Shown here: in pieces, positions 1 through 9,207 of the stretch
How positions within the stretch are numbered: the first letter of the stretch is position 1
Layout of the letters: the number at the start of each line of letters is the position of its first letter
Assembly: GCF_016654005.1 (NCBI RefSeq)
Contig: NZ_JAEPWN010000009.1
Coordinates: forward strand, 62,001-126,000
Origin: Brevundimonas nasdae
GTDB lineage: Bacteria > Pseudomonadota > Alphaproteobacteria > Caulobacterales > Caulobacteraceae
Length of the DNA: 64,000 bases
Direction: 5' to 3'
Notes under the pieces: model-generated
Database searches by the model: none
What the model saw: the letters and a program-made list of their open reading frames with translations, nothing else
What the model was told of the DNA's origin: nothing
Program-made: the position numbers and the translations under genes

Positions 1-3000
1 TGATCAGGGTCAGCAACTGGCTGGCGATCAGGCCGCCGATGATGGTGATGCCCAAGGGGCGACGCAGTTCCGCCCCCTCTCCAAATCCAATCGCCAGCGG
101 CAGCACGCCCAACCCAGCGGCCAGAGTCGTCATCAGTATGGGCCGGAACCGCAGCAGCGAAGCCTCGCGCACCGCCTCGACTGCCGAGAGGCCGCGCGAC
201 CGCTGGGCGTCCAGCGCGAAGTCGATGATCAGGATGGCGTTCTTCTTGACGATGCCCAGCAGCAGAAAGACTCCGATCAGGGCGATGATCGAGAACTCCA
301 TCCCGAACAGCATCAGCGCCAGCACCGCCCCCACCCCCGCCGCGGGCAGGGTCGACAGGACGGTGATCGGATGGACGGTGCTTTCGTACAGGATGCCCAG
401 CACCAGATAGATGGCGACCAGGGCAGCCAGGATCAGCATGGGCTGTTCCTGGTTCTGCTGCTGCGCCTGCGCCGCCTGCCCGGCGAAACTGCCGCGCACA
501 TTGATCGGCATCCCCAGCGAAGCCGCCGCATCCGTCACGATCGCCTGCCCTTGGGACAAAGACACCCCTTCCGCCAGATTGAACGAGACGGTCGTGGCCA
601 ATTCTCCGTTCTGGTGATTGACCGACGTAGCGGCGGGGCGTTCAGCCGCGCTGGCGACCACGGCCAGAGGCGTCAGCGGTGTCGTGGTGGTGACCAGGGC
701 CGATCCGGTCGATGGGTCTCTCAGCGCCGGATTGATCAGGCCACCGGCGCCTGCGCCGCCGGCCGGTGACGTGGGCACCTGCACATCGGCCAAGGCCTCG
801 GGGCCTTTGGCGAACTGCGGCATCCATTCCATGATGACCGAATACTGGTTGATGTCCTGATAGATGGTCGCGACCTGACGCTGGCCGAATGAATCATACA
901 GGCTGTTGTCGATATCGCGGGGCGAGACGCCCATGCGCGCCGCCGTGTCGTGGTCGATGGTCAGGTATGTCTCGACGCCGTTCTGAGCCAGATCACTGTC
1001 CACGTCGGTCAGTTCCGGGCGGGTCTTCAACTCGTCCTCCAGCTTCTGGCCCCAGGTTCGCAGGTCTGCGCTGGAATCGCTGATCAGGGTGTACTGATAG
1101 GTGGAGTTGGACGAACGCCCGCCCATCCGCAGGTCCTGCACCGGGTTCAGGAAAACGCTCAGCCCTTCGACCCGCCCCAGCTTGGGCCGCAAACGGGCGA
1201 TGACGGCGGCGCTCTTTTCGCCGTTACGCTGATCCAACGGCTTCAGATTGACGAACATGAAGGCGCCGCCCGCCCGCGCCCCGCCTGTAAACCCGACCAC
1301 CGTATCCACTGCCGGGTCGGCGTGGATGATGTCCACGACGCGTTTCAGCTTGGCGGACATGGCCTGGAACGACACGCTTTGGTCCGCGCGCACGCCTGCC
1401 ATCAACTGCCCGTTGTCCTGCTGGGGGAAGAAGCCCTTGGGCACCACCACATACAGATAGGCCGTCAGGCCGATCACCGCCGCGAGCGACAGCACGACAA
1501 TCGGCTTGGACTGCAGCGCCCAGTCCAGGCACCAGGAATAGGCGTTCTGGATCCTGGAGAAGGCCGCCTCGAACGCTCGCCCGATCCGTCCTTCACGGTG
1601 CCCATGCGGACGCGGCTTCAGCAGATAGGCGCACATCATCGGCGTCAAGGTCAGGGAGATGACCAGCGAGATCATCACCGCCGCCGACAGGGTGACCGCA
1701 AACTCGCGGAACAGCCGCCCCGTCTGCCCGCCCATGAACAGCAGCGGGATGAACACCGCCACCAGGGATATGCTGATCGACAGGACGGTGAAGCCGACCT
1801 CGCGCGCGCCCAGCAGAGCCGCCTTGAACCGCTCCATCCCCGCCTCGATGTGGCGCTGGGTGTTCTCCAACACCACTATGGCGTCATCGACGACAAAGCC
1901 CGTCGCCACCGTGATCGCCATCAGGCTGAGATTGTTCAGCGAAAAGCCCAGCAGATACATGACCCCAAACGTGCCCAGCAGGGACACGATGGTCGCCACG
2001 GTCGGAATGAAGGTCGCGCGCGCGCTGCGCAGGAAGGCCGAAACCACCAGCACCACCAGGATCAGCGACACCACCAGCGTCAGTTCGATCTCATGCAGAG
2101 AGGCGCGGATCGAGTTGGTCCGGTCGGACGCGACCTGAATCTTGATGTCGCTGGGCAGTTGCGCCTGAAGCTCCGGCACCACGGCCCGCACCCCGTCCAC
2201 GGTGCTGATGATATTGGCGCCCGGCTGACTGGAGATCAGGACAATGATAGCGGGCTTGCCATTGAACAGACCCAGGGTCCGGGTGTCCGCCACCCCGTCG
2301 GTCACTGACGCCACGTCGGCCAACCGCACCCCTGCATTGTTGCGCCAGGCGACGATCAAGCTGGCGTAGTCGGCGGCGCTCTTGCCCGCCGCGTCGGTGT
2401 AGATCTGGAAGCGCTGTCCCTCCCCTTCGACAGCGCCCTTTGGCCGGTCGGCGTTGGCGGCCTGGATGGCGGCGCGGACATCTTCCAGGCTGATGCCATA
2501 GGTGTTCAGGGCGAACGGATTGACCTGCACCCGCACGGCCGGCAGCGAACCGCCGCCGATCTCGACCTCGCCCACGCCCTCGACCTGGGCCACGCGCTGA
2601 CTGACGATGTTGGACACCGCGTCATAGATCTGGCCCGGCGTCTTGGTGTCCGAGGTCAGGGCCATGATGATGACCGGCGCGCTGGACGGGTTGGACTTGG
2701 TGTAGGTCGGGTTGCTGCGCAGGGTCGTGGGCAAGTCTGCACGCGCGGCGTTTATGGCGGCCTGAACCTCACGTGCGGCGCCGTCGATGTTGCGGTTCAG
2801 GTTGAACTGCAGATTGATGCGCGTTGATCCGGTTGAACTTTGTGACGTCATTTCGTTGACGTCAGAGATCACGCCCAGCCGCCGCTCTAACGGCGTGGCC
2901 ACACTGGAGGCCATGGTGTCGGGACTGGCGCCCGGCAGCCGCGCCTGCACCGAGATCGCCGGATAGTCGACCTGCGGCAGGGGCGCGACCGGCAGGACGA

Positions 3001-3088
3001 AGAAGGCGGCGATCCCCGCCAACGCAATGCCGACGCTCAGCAGCACGGTCGCAATGGGTCGCCGGATGAAGGGTTCGGACAGGTTCAC
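1..3088 (-). CDS. mdtC: RND multidrug efflux permease, MdtC-like (3' end cut by window)
   Basis: Inner-membrane proton-driven RND pump subunit of the MdtABC type. The frame opens with GTG at 3088, overlapping the TGA of the upstream permease in a GTGA junction, so the two are translationally coupled. It begins MNLSEPFIRRPIAT, the usual RND start just before the first membrane helix. About 1029 codons are present and the family length is 1025-1040, so only roughly 15-25 residues are missing beyond base 1. The TM4 motif with paired Asp (GFVVDDAIVVLEN, near 1895) carries the proton-relay acids. The last visible residues, GGLIASQLLTL, match the final helix of the partner permease. Last gene of the mdtA-mdtB-mdtC operon. 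Two different permeases in a row favour the heteromultimeric MdtBC type over AcrB. The outer-membrane partner is not in the window. Confidence 0.9.
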   Translation of the reverse strand, partial: MNLSEPFIRRPIATVLLSVGIALAGIAAFFVLPVAPLPQVDYPAISVQARLPGASPDTMASSVATPLERRLGVISDVNEMTSQSSTGSTRINLQFNLNRNIDGAAREVQAAINAARADLPTTLRSNPTYTKSNPSSAPVIIMALTSDTKTPGQIYDAVSNIVSQRVAQVEGVGEVEIGGGSLPAVRVQVNPFALNTYGISLEDVRAAIQAANADRPKGAVEGEGQRFQIYTDAAGKSAADYASLIVAWRNNAGVRLADVASVTDGVADTRTLGLFNGKPAIIVLISSQPGANIISTVDGVRAVVPELQAQLPSDIKIQVASDRTNSIRASLHEIELTLVVSLILVVLVVSAFLRSARATFIPTVATIVSLLGTFGVMYLLGFSLNNLSLMAITVATGFVVDDAIVVLENTQRHIEAGMERFKAALLGAREVGFTVLSISISLVAVFIPLLFMGGQTGRLFREFAVTLSAAVMISLVISLTLTPMMCAYLLKPRPHGHREGRIGRAFEAAFSRIQNAYSWCLDWALQSKPIVVLSLAAVIGLTAYLYVVVPKGFFPQQDNGQLMAGVRADQSVSFQAMSAKLKRVVDIIHADPAVDTVVGFTGGARAGGAFMFVNLKPLDQRNGEKSAAVIARLRPKLGRVEGLSVFLNPVQDLRMGGRSSNSTYQYTLISDSSADLRTWGQKLEDELKTRPELTDVDSDLAQNGVETYLTIDHDTAARMGVSPRDIDNSLYDSFGQRQVATIYQDINQYSVIMEWMPQFAKGPEALADVQVPTSPAGGAGAGGLINPALRDPSTGSALVTTTTPLTPLAVVASAAERPAATSVNHQNGELATTVSFNLAEGVSLSQGQAIVTDAAASLGMPINVRGSFAGQAAQAQQQNQEQPMLILAALVAIYLVLGILYESTVHPITVLSTLPAAGVGAVLALMLFGMEFSIIALIGVFLLLGIVKKNAILIIDFALDAQRSRGLSAVEAVREASLLRFRPILMTTLAAGLGVLPLAIGFGEGAELRRPLGITIIGGLIASQLLTLI

Positions 3089-6000
3089 AGAACCGGCTCC
3101 GGCTCAGCGTCCGACTGCGCTGCATCACCCCGCTCCGGCCGACGCTTCGCGGGCGCCAACCGGTCAAAGGCCAGATAGATCACCGGCGTGGTGAACACCG
3201 TCAGAAGCTGACTGACCAGCAGGCCGCCGAAGATGGCGATGCCCAGCGGACGCCGCAGTTCCGATCCCTCGCCAAAGCCCAGCATCAGCGGAACCGCCGA
3301 CAGCAGGGCCGCAAAGGTCGTCATCATGATCGGTCGGAACCGCAGCACCGCAGCCTGGAAGATGGCGTCGTGCGCCGACTTACCCTCGTTGCGTTCAGCC
3401 GCGATGGCGAAGTCGATCATCATGATCGCGTTCTTCTTCACGATACCGATCAGCAGGATCAGGCCGATGATGCCGATGACGCCCAGATCATTGCCGGTGA
3501 TCCACAGGGCGAACAGCGCCCCCACCCCCGCCGACGGCAGGGTCGACAGGATCGTCAGCGGGTGGACATAGCTCTCATACAGAACCCCCAGCACGATATA
3601 GACGCAGACCACCGCCGCCAGGATCAGCCAAAGCTGGTTCGACAGCGAGGTCTGGAACGACCCCGCTGCCCCCAGGAAGGTGGTGGTGACGCTGGCCGGG
3701 GCCTTCACGCTCTTGACCGCCTCCTGCACCTGACTGACGGCTGCGCCCAGTGACACGCCGGGCGCAGCGTCAAAGCCGATGGTCGCCGCCGGGAACTGGG
3801 CCACGCGAGTGATCTGGGTCGGGGCGTCCTTTTCGGTGATGGAGGCGAAGGCGCTGAGCGGGGTCGCCCCGCCTGTCGCCTGCAGGTTCAACTGCCCCAG
3901 CGACTGCGGCGTGGTCAGTATGCCGGGATCGGCCTCCAGAATGACGCGGTACTGGTTGGTCTCGGTGAAGATGGTCGAGACGATCCGCTGGCCGAAGGCG
4001 CTGTAAAGGGCGTCGTCCACCTGCGCCGCCGTGATCGACAGCCGCGCCGCCGAGTCCCGATCGATCGAGACCTGGGCCGCAGGCGTGGTTGCGGCCACAT
4101 CATTGTAGATGTTGCGAAGCTTCGGCTGTTTGGCCATCGCAGCCGAGATCTTGTCGGCCCATTCGTTGACGTTCTGGGTGCTGGCGCCCTCGACCGCCAG
4201 CCGATACTGGGTCGGCCCTGTTTCGGTGTCGATGGTCAGGTCCTGCGTCGGCTGGAGATACAGGGTCAGGCCCGCAATCTGATCCACTTCGGACTTCAGC
4301 CGGTCCATGATCGCCTGCTGCGAGCCGGTCGTGCGGTTGGTCTTCAGATTGATGGTCATCAGGCCGATGTTCAGGGCGGCGCTGTTGGCCCCGTCGACGC
4401 CGACCGACGAACTCAGGGATTCAACATCCGGGTCGGCCAGAACCACCTTGGCCGCCTGTTGCTGCAGTTGGCTCATCCGCTCGAAAGAAACAGAGCTTGT
4501 CGCCTGCACCCGCGCCATCAGCTGGCCGGTATCCTGCGTCGGGAACAGCCCCTTGGGGATCACAACGAACAACAGGCAGGTCAGCGCCAGGGTGCCGACC
4601 GCGACCAGCAGGGTCAGGACCTGACGCCCCAGCACCCAGACCAGGGCCTTTTCATAATGGCCTTCCAGCCATTCGAACGCCTTCTGAGCCCGCGCGCCGA
4701 TCCCCTTGTTTCCAACCTCGGGATGGGTCTTCAGCAGACGCGCCGACAGCATCGGCGTCAGCGTCAGCGACACCACCGCCGAGATCAGTATGGTGATGGC
4801 CAGAGTGACCGCGAACTCACGGAACAGCCGCCCGACCACGTCCCCCATGAACAGCAGCGGGATGAGCACCGCCACCAGCGACACCGTCAGGGATATGATG
4901 GTGAAGCCGATCTCGCTGGCGCCCTTCAGCGCCGCCTCCATCGGCTTCATGCCCTTTTCGAGATAGCGGGATATGTTCTCGATCATGACGATGGCGTCAT
5001 CGACGACGAAGCCGGTCGCGATGGTCAGCGCCATCAGGCTGAGGTTGTTCAGGCTGTAGCCCAGCAGATACATGGCCCCGCACGACCCGATCAGAGAGAT
5101 GGGCACCGCCAGACTGGCGATCAGCGTGGCCCGCAGGCTGTGCACGAACAGGAAGATCACCAGCACCACGCCGATGATGGCCAGCACCAGCTCCATCTCG
5201 ACATGATGGACCGAGGACCGGATGCCGGTCGTCCGGTCGGTCAGCACCGTCATCTGCAGTGACGCGGGCAGTTGCGCCTGAAGCTCCGGCAGGCGCTGCT
5301 TAATCGCATCCACTGTCGAGATCACGTTTGCACCCGGCTGACGCTGCACGCTCAGCAGGATCGCGGGCTTGTCGTTGGCCCAGGCGGCGAGCCGCGAGTT
5401 TTCGGCCCCGTTCACCACCTTGGCCACATCGCTCAGCCGCACAGGCGCGCCGTTGCGATAGGTGACGATCAGGTTCTCATAGTCCGCGACAGTCAGCAGC
5501 TGATCATTGGCGTTGATCGTATAGGACCGCGTCGGGCCGTCGAAACTGCCCTTGGCGCCATTGGCGTTCGCGTTGTCGATGGCGGTGCGCATGGCGTCCA
5601 GCGTGATGCCGTAAGAGGCCAGCCGCTGCACATCGGCCTGAATGCGGATCGCCGGCTTCTGTCCCCCGCTCAGAGTCACCAGACCGACGCCTGATGTCTG
5701 GCTGATCTTCTGCGCCAGCCGCGTGTTGACCAGGTTCTGCACCTCCGTCAGCGGCAGGGTGTCAGAGGTTATGGCGATGGTCAGGACCGGCGCATCCGCC
5801 GGGTTGATCTTGGCGTAGATCGGCGGCGCTGGCAGGTCGGCGGGCAACAGGGCGCTGGCGGCGTTGATCGCGGCCTGAACCTCCTGCTCCGACACGTCCA
5901 GCGTCTCGGACAGGCCGAACTGCAGGGTGATGACCGACGCGCCCGACGAACTGATCGAGGTCATCCGGTCCAGCCCGGCCATCTGGCCCAACTGTTTCTC

Positions 6001-6201
6001 CAGCGGCGCGGTGACCGTCTGGCTCATCACCTCGGGACTGGCGCCCGGATACAGGGTCTGGACCTGGATCGTGGGATAATCGACCTCCGGCAGGGCCGAC
6101 AGCGGCAGCAGGCGGAACCCCACCAGTCCCGCCAGCACGATGGCCAGCATGAACAGCGAGGTGGCGACCGGCCGTTGGATAAACGGACGCGAGGGACTCA
6201 T
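3085..6201 (-). CDS. mdtB: RND multidrug efflux permease, MdtB-like
   Basis: Inner-membrane RND pump subunit of about 1038 residues, the normal family length. ATG at 6201 gives MSPSRPFIQRPVATSLFMLA, the canonical N-terminus with the first membrane helix. The frame stays open upstream to 6384, but that part is an Arg-rich readthrough antisense to the tail of mdtA. GFVVDDAIVMIEN near residue 400 carries the two proton-relay Asp residues. Two large periplasmic loops separate the TM1-2 and TM7-8 pairs, as in all RND pumps. It starts 4 nt after the mdtA stop and its own TGA overlaps the GTG of mdtC, so the three genes form one operon. The substrate cannot be read from sequence. MdtBC pumps commonly export bile salts, novobiocin-like drugs or siderophores. 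Confidence 0.92.
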   Translation of the reverse strand: MSPSRPFIQRPVATSLFMLAIVLAGLVGFRLLPLSALPEVDYPTIQVQTLYPGASPEVMSQTVTAPLEKQLGQMAGLDRMTSISSSGASVITLQFGLSETLDVSEQEVQAAINAASALLPADLPAPPIYAKINPADAPVLTIAITSDTLPLTEVQNLVNTRLAQKISQTSGVGLVTLSGGQKPAIRIQADVQRLASYGITLDAMRTAIDNANANGAKGSFDGPTRSYTINANDQLLTVADYENLIVTYRNGAPVRLSDVAKVVNGAENSRLAAWANDKPAILLSVQRQPGANVISTVDAIKQRLPELQAQLPASLQMTVLTDRTTGIRSSVHHVEMELVLAIIGVVLVIFLFVHSLRATLIASLAVPISLIGSCGAMYLLGYSLNNLSLMALTIATGFVVDDAIVMIENISRYLEKGMKPMEAALKGASEIGFTIISLTVSLVAVLIPLLFMGDVVGRLFREFAVTLAITILISAVVSLTLTPMLSARLLKTHPEVGNKGIGARAQKAFEWLEGHYEKALVWVLGRQVLTLLVAVGTLALTCLLFVVIPKGLFPTQDTGQLMARVQATSSVSFERMSQLQQQAAKVVLADPDVESLSSSVGVDGANSAALNIGLMTINLKTNRTTGSQQAIMDRLKSEVDQIAGLTLYLQPTQDLTIDTETGPTQYRLAVEGASTQNVNEWADKISAAMAKQPKLRNIYNDVAATTPAAQVSIDRDSAARLSITAAQVDDALYSAFGQRIVSTIFTETNQYRVILEADPGILTTPQSLGQLNLQATGGATPLSAFASITEKDAPTQITRVAQFPAATIGFDAAPGVSLGAAVSQVQEAVKSVKAPASVTTTFLGAAGSFQTSLSNQLWLILAAVVCVYIVLGVLYESYVHPLTILSTLPSAGVGALFALWITGNDLGVIGIIGLILLIGIVKKNAIMMIDFAIAAERNEGKSAHDAIFQAAVLRFRPIMMTTFAALLSAVPLMLGFGEGSELRRPLGIAIFGGLLVSQLLTVFTTPVIYLAFDRLAPAKRRPERGDAAQSDAEPEPVL

Positions 6202-6205
6202 CGGA

Positions 6206-7558
6206 TCAGCGTCCCTGGCCTTGAGCCTGTCCTGCGTTCTGGCCCGTATTCTGGCCTGCGTTCTGACCCAGATTCTGGTCCGGCTTCTGGCCCTGACCTC
6301 GCCCGGGTCCCTGGCCCCGCCCCTGGCCCCGCCCCTGACCGGCGCCCTGGCCGTGCGGACGGGCCTGCCCCGCCACCGTGACAAGCGCGCCCTGCGTCAG
6401 GCGGTCTCCGCCTTCCGTAATGACCTTCTCTCCTGCTTTGAGGCCGGAGGTGACGACCACCGTGGTCGTGGTGGCCGGACCGGTCACCACAGGGCGTTGC
6501 GAAACCTTGCTGTCGTCGCCGACAATCCAGACGAAGGAGGCGTTCGTGTTCTGCCGCACAGCCGTGGACGGCACTGTGACGGCGTCCTTCAGCGTATCCA
6601 GCGTCATGCGGATGTTGACGAACTGGCTGGGGAACAGCGCGCCCGACACGTTGGGGAACCGCGCCTTGCCCTTCACCGTGCCGGTCGTGCCGTCGATCTG
6701 GTTGTTCAGGGTGGAGAAGACGCCGGTGTCCAGCGTCTGCGTCCGCGTCGTATCCAGCGCCAGAACCTGCAGACGCTCGCCGGAATAGGCCCGCTGCTGG
6801 ATCGGTCCGATCTGCGCCTGGGGCACGGTGAACTCGATGTCGATCGGGGTGACGGTCGTGATGACCGCGATGCCGCCCGCATCGCCCGCCGCGATATAGT
6901 TGCCGGCATCCACGACCCGCAGGCCGATCCGGCCGCTGGCGGGCGCCACGATGCGCGCGAAACCGAGATTGAGCTGCGCCGCCTGCACCGCACCGCGATT
7001 GGCGGTGACGGCGCCATCCAACTGCTGCACCAGGGCGCGCTGAGTGTCGACCTGCTGAACGGCGATCGAATCCTGCTGCTGCAGGGTTTCATAGCGGGTC
7101 AGGGTCACGCGCGCCGACGCCAGTTGCGCCTGGTTCTGCTGAAGCTGGCCCTGGGCCTGTGTCAAAGTCGCCTGGAAGGGGCGCGGGTCGATCTGGGCCA
7201 GAACCTGTCCCTTCTGGACCATCTGGCCTTCGCTGAAATAGACATTGGCCAACACGCCCGACACCTGAGGGCGCACCGTCACGGTCGCCGCGGGCGTCAC
7301 CGTGCCCAGCGCGTCCAGCGTGACCGGGACGTCGGCGGTGGCGGCCGTGGCCACGCCGACGGTGGTCGCCGCCGCCCTTCGGCCGCCGCCTGGACCGCCA
7401 GGGCCGCCTGCACCCGGCGCCGTCTCGGTTCCCAGAGATCGCACGACAACCAGGGCCAGTGCCGTCACCACGATGGCCGCGACGACCCCGCCGATGATCT
7501 TCTGGCGTCGGGTCAGACGCCGCATCCGCGAAGGCGTCGAAGAAGGCTCTGGGCTCAT
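6206..7558 (-). CDS. mdtA: RND efflux periplasmic adaptor (membrane fusion protein), MdtA-like
   Basis: Periplasmic adaptor linking the RND permeases to an outer-membrane channel; 450 residues. Order: cytoplasmic basic stretch, signal-anchor helix (about 22-42), Gly/Ala linker, first barrel-sandwich half (about 95-130, with VRPQVSGVLANVYFSEGQMV), alpha-helical hairpin (about 135-190, Gln-rich), second lipoyl half (about 193-220), beta-barrel and membrane-proximal domains to about 390. After that comes an odd C-terminal tail of about 50 residues made of Gly, Gln, Arg and Asn (repeats of GQGRGQG and GQNAGQN), which is not part of the fold. First gene of the mdtABC operon. The upstream gap (7559-7767) must hold its promoter, but I see no clear -35/-10 or operator there. 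Confidence 0.9.
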   Translation of the reverse strand: MSPEPSSTPSRMRRLTRRQKIIGGVVAAIVVTALALVVVRSLGTETAPGAGGPGGPGGGRRAAATTVGVATAATADVPVTLDALGTVTPAATVTVRPQVSGVLANVYFSEGQMVQKGQVLAQIDPRPFQATLTQAQGQLQQNQAQLASARVTLTRYETLQQQDSIAVQQVDTQRALVQQLDGAVTANRGAVQAAQLNLGFARIVAPASGRIGLRVVDAGNYIAAGDAGGIAVITTVTPIDIEFTVPQAQIGPIQQRAYSGERLQVLALDTTRTQTLDTGVFSTLNNQIDGTTGTVKGKARFPNVSGALFPSQFVNIRMTLDTLKDAVTVPSTAVRQNTNASFVWIVGDDSKVSQRPVVTGPATTTTVVVTSGLKAGEKVITEGGDRLTQGALVTVAGQARPHGQGAGQGRGQGRGQGPGRGQGQKPDQNLGQNAGQNTGQNAGQAQGQGR

Positions 7559-7767
7559 GGCATCCGCTCTACGTCCCGACCGGCCGCCGCCGATCCATGC
7601 GCGTAATGCTTAAGTCAGCGGATTGAGCCATTCCGTCGCACCCCGCGACAGAAAAAACCTTCATTTTCAGAACACCGGTCCATGCAGACTGGTTTGAATG
7701 CCCGCCCGCGACGCCGGAGCGAGCACCTGCAATCTCAAAATATCGTCTTTGAATTCAGCAGCTAGAA

Positions 7768-7799
7768 ACAGGACGACCCGCCCGACCGGGTCGTCCTGT
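7768..7799 (-). terminator. Rho-independent terminator downstream of metY
   Basis: Perfect 13-bp stem (7768-7780 pairing with 7787-7799) and a 6-nt loop, 9 nt beyond the metY stop. In the minus direction it is followed by a short TTTCTAG tract, so the U-run is weak. It separates metY from mdtA. Confidence 0.75.
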
Positions 7800-7808
7800 C
7801 AGGGCGCG

Positions 7809-9080
7809 TCAGACCGCCGCCAGCGCCTGTTCCAGATCGGCGATCAGATCGTCGATATGTTCGATGCCGACCGACAGACGCACCGTGTCCTCGGTCACGC
7901 CCGCCTTGGCCAATTCCTCCGGCGACAACTGCCGGTGGGTGGTCGAGGCCGGGTGACAGACCAGCGACTTGGCGTCGCCGATGTTGACCAGACGCGTGAA
8001 CAACTGGACCGCATCCTGGAAGCGCCCGCCCGCCTCGCGTCCTCCTTCAACGCCGAAGGTCAGCAGGCCGGACGCCTTGCCGCCGAAATATTTCTGGATC
8101 AGGGCGTGGCCGGGATGATCGGCCAGACCGGCGTAGTTGACCCATTTCACCTTCGGATGCGCCTTCAGCCATTTGGCGATGGCGGTGGCGTTCTCCACAT
8201 GGCGATCCATCCGCAGGGCCAGAGTCTCAAGACCCTGCAGGATCAGGAAGCTGTTGAACGGCGAAATGGCCGCGCCGGTGTTTCGCAACAGCACCGTGCG
8301 CACCCGCCCGATGAAGGCTGCGGGGCCCAGCGCCTCGGTATAGACCACGCCGTGATAGCTGACTTCCGGCTCGTTCAGACGCCGGAACCGCGCCTTGTGC
8401 TCGGCCCACGGGAAGTTGCCGCTGTCCACAATGGCCCCGCCGATCGAGGTGCCGTGACCGCCAATGTATTTGGTCAGCGAATGGATCACGATGTCCGCCC
8501 CATGCTCGATGGGGCGCGTCAGATAGGGTGTCGGCACGGTGTTATCGACGATCAACGGCAGGCCCTGCGCGTGCGCCGCCTGAGCCAACGCGCCGAAGTC
8601 CACGACATTGCCCAGCGGATTGCCGATGGACTCGCAGAAGACCGCCTTGGTCCGCTCATCCGTGTTGGCGGCGATGGCGTCCACGTCGGCCGCGTCGATG
8701 AAGCGGACGGTGATGCCGTACTGCGGCAGGGTGTGGGCGAACAGATTGTAGGTGCCGCCGTACAGGGCCGAGGTGGCGATGATGTTGTCGCCGGCCTCTG
8801 CAATCGTCAGGATCGCATAGGTGATGGCCGCCTGGCCCGAGGCCACCGTCAGAGCCGCAATGCCGCCCTCCAGCGCCGCGATCCGTTGTTCCAGCACGTC
8901 CGAGGTCGGGTTCATGATGCGGGTGTAGATATTACCCGCCACCTTCAGATCGAACAGGTCGGCGCCATGCTGGGTGTCGTCAAACGCATAGCTGGTCGTC
9001 TGATAAATCGGCACGGCCACCGCCCGCGTCGTCGGGTCAGGCTTATAGCCAGCGTGCAGGGCAAGCGTGTCGAACTTCAT
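7809..9080 (-). CDS. metY: O-acetylhomoserine sulfhydrylase (Cys/Met PLP enzyme)
   Basis: Cytoplasmic PLP enzyme that turns O-acetyl-L-homoserine plus sulfide into L-homocysteine, the direct sulfhydrylation route to methionine. It has 423 residues, typical of MetY (425-435) rather than cystathionine gamma-synthase (about 390). The N-terminal LALHAGYKPDPTTRAVAVPI and YTRIMNPT motifs are standard. The PLP lysine is K204 in SLTKYIGGHG, and SGQAA near 81 binds the cofactor phosphate. The C-terminal AKSLVCHPASTTHRQLS is the family signature. It stands alone between entA and mdtA, with its own terminator and a structured leader. The symbol metZ is used for close relatives acting on O-succinylhomoserine; the length and GGHGTSIGG context favour MetY. 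Confidence 0.92.
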   Translation of the reverse strand: MKFDTLALHAGYKPDPTTRAVAVPIYQTTSYAFDDTQHGADLFDLKVAGNIYTRIMNPTSDVLEQRIAALEGGIAALTVASGQAAITYAILTIAEAGDNIIATSALYGGTYNLFAHTLPQYGITVRFIDAADVDAIAANTDERTKAVFCESIGNPLGNVVDFGALAQAAHAQGLPLIVDNTVPTPYLTRPIEHGADIVIHSLTKYIGGHGTSIGGAIVDSGNFPWAEHKARFRRLNEPEVSYHGVVYTEALGPAAFIGRVRTVLLRNTGAAISPFNSFLILQGLETLALRMDRHVENATAIAKWLKAHPKVKWVNYAGLADHPGHALIQKYFGGKASGLLTFGVEGGREAGGRFQDAVQLFTRLVNIGDAKSLVCHPASTTHRQLSPEELAKAGVTEDTVRLSVGIEHIDDLIADLEQALAAV

Positions 9081-9084
9081 GGCG

Positions 9085-9130
9085 TTTCCCGTCAGGTTCG
9101 GCGCACTTGCGCCTGTTAAGGCTAGGGAAA
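9085..9130 (-). promoter_or_regulatory. Structured 5' leader of metY (possible cis-regulatory RNA)
   Basis: Just ahead of the metY ATG the minus strand can fold into a closing helix (TTTCCC at 9125-9130 with GGGAAA at 9085-9090) around a hairpin GGCGC-AAGT-GCGCC (9100-9113). A competing pair CAGG/CCTG overlaps that hairpin, so two exclusive folds are possible, and one would sequester the ribosome-binding region. Alphaproteobacterial met genes often carry SAM-sensing riboswitches, but I do not recognise a SAM-II or SAM/SAH consensus here. The structure is seen; the function is inferred. Confidence 0.3.
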
Positions 9131-9207
9131 TAACAAAGTTCGGGACGGAAGAGCATTTCAGATTTTCTGTCGTGCAGGATCAGGTTTCCTGCTGCCCTCC
9201 CAAGCCT

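Noticed and set aside
950..2308. Long plus-strand open frame (452 codons) over the first efflux gene
   Set aside because: Its His/Arg/Gln-rich translation is antisense to mdtC, whose own frame (from GTG 3088) shows clear RND motifs.
6202..6384. N-terminal extension of mdtB
   Set aside because: The Arg-rich stretch is the mdtA tail read in another frame; ATG 6201 gives the canonical RND N-terminus.
9081..9207. SAM-II riboswitch before metY
   Set aside because: I could not match the SAM-II consensus; only an unnamed structured leader is reported.
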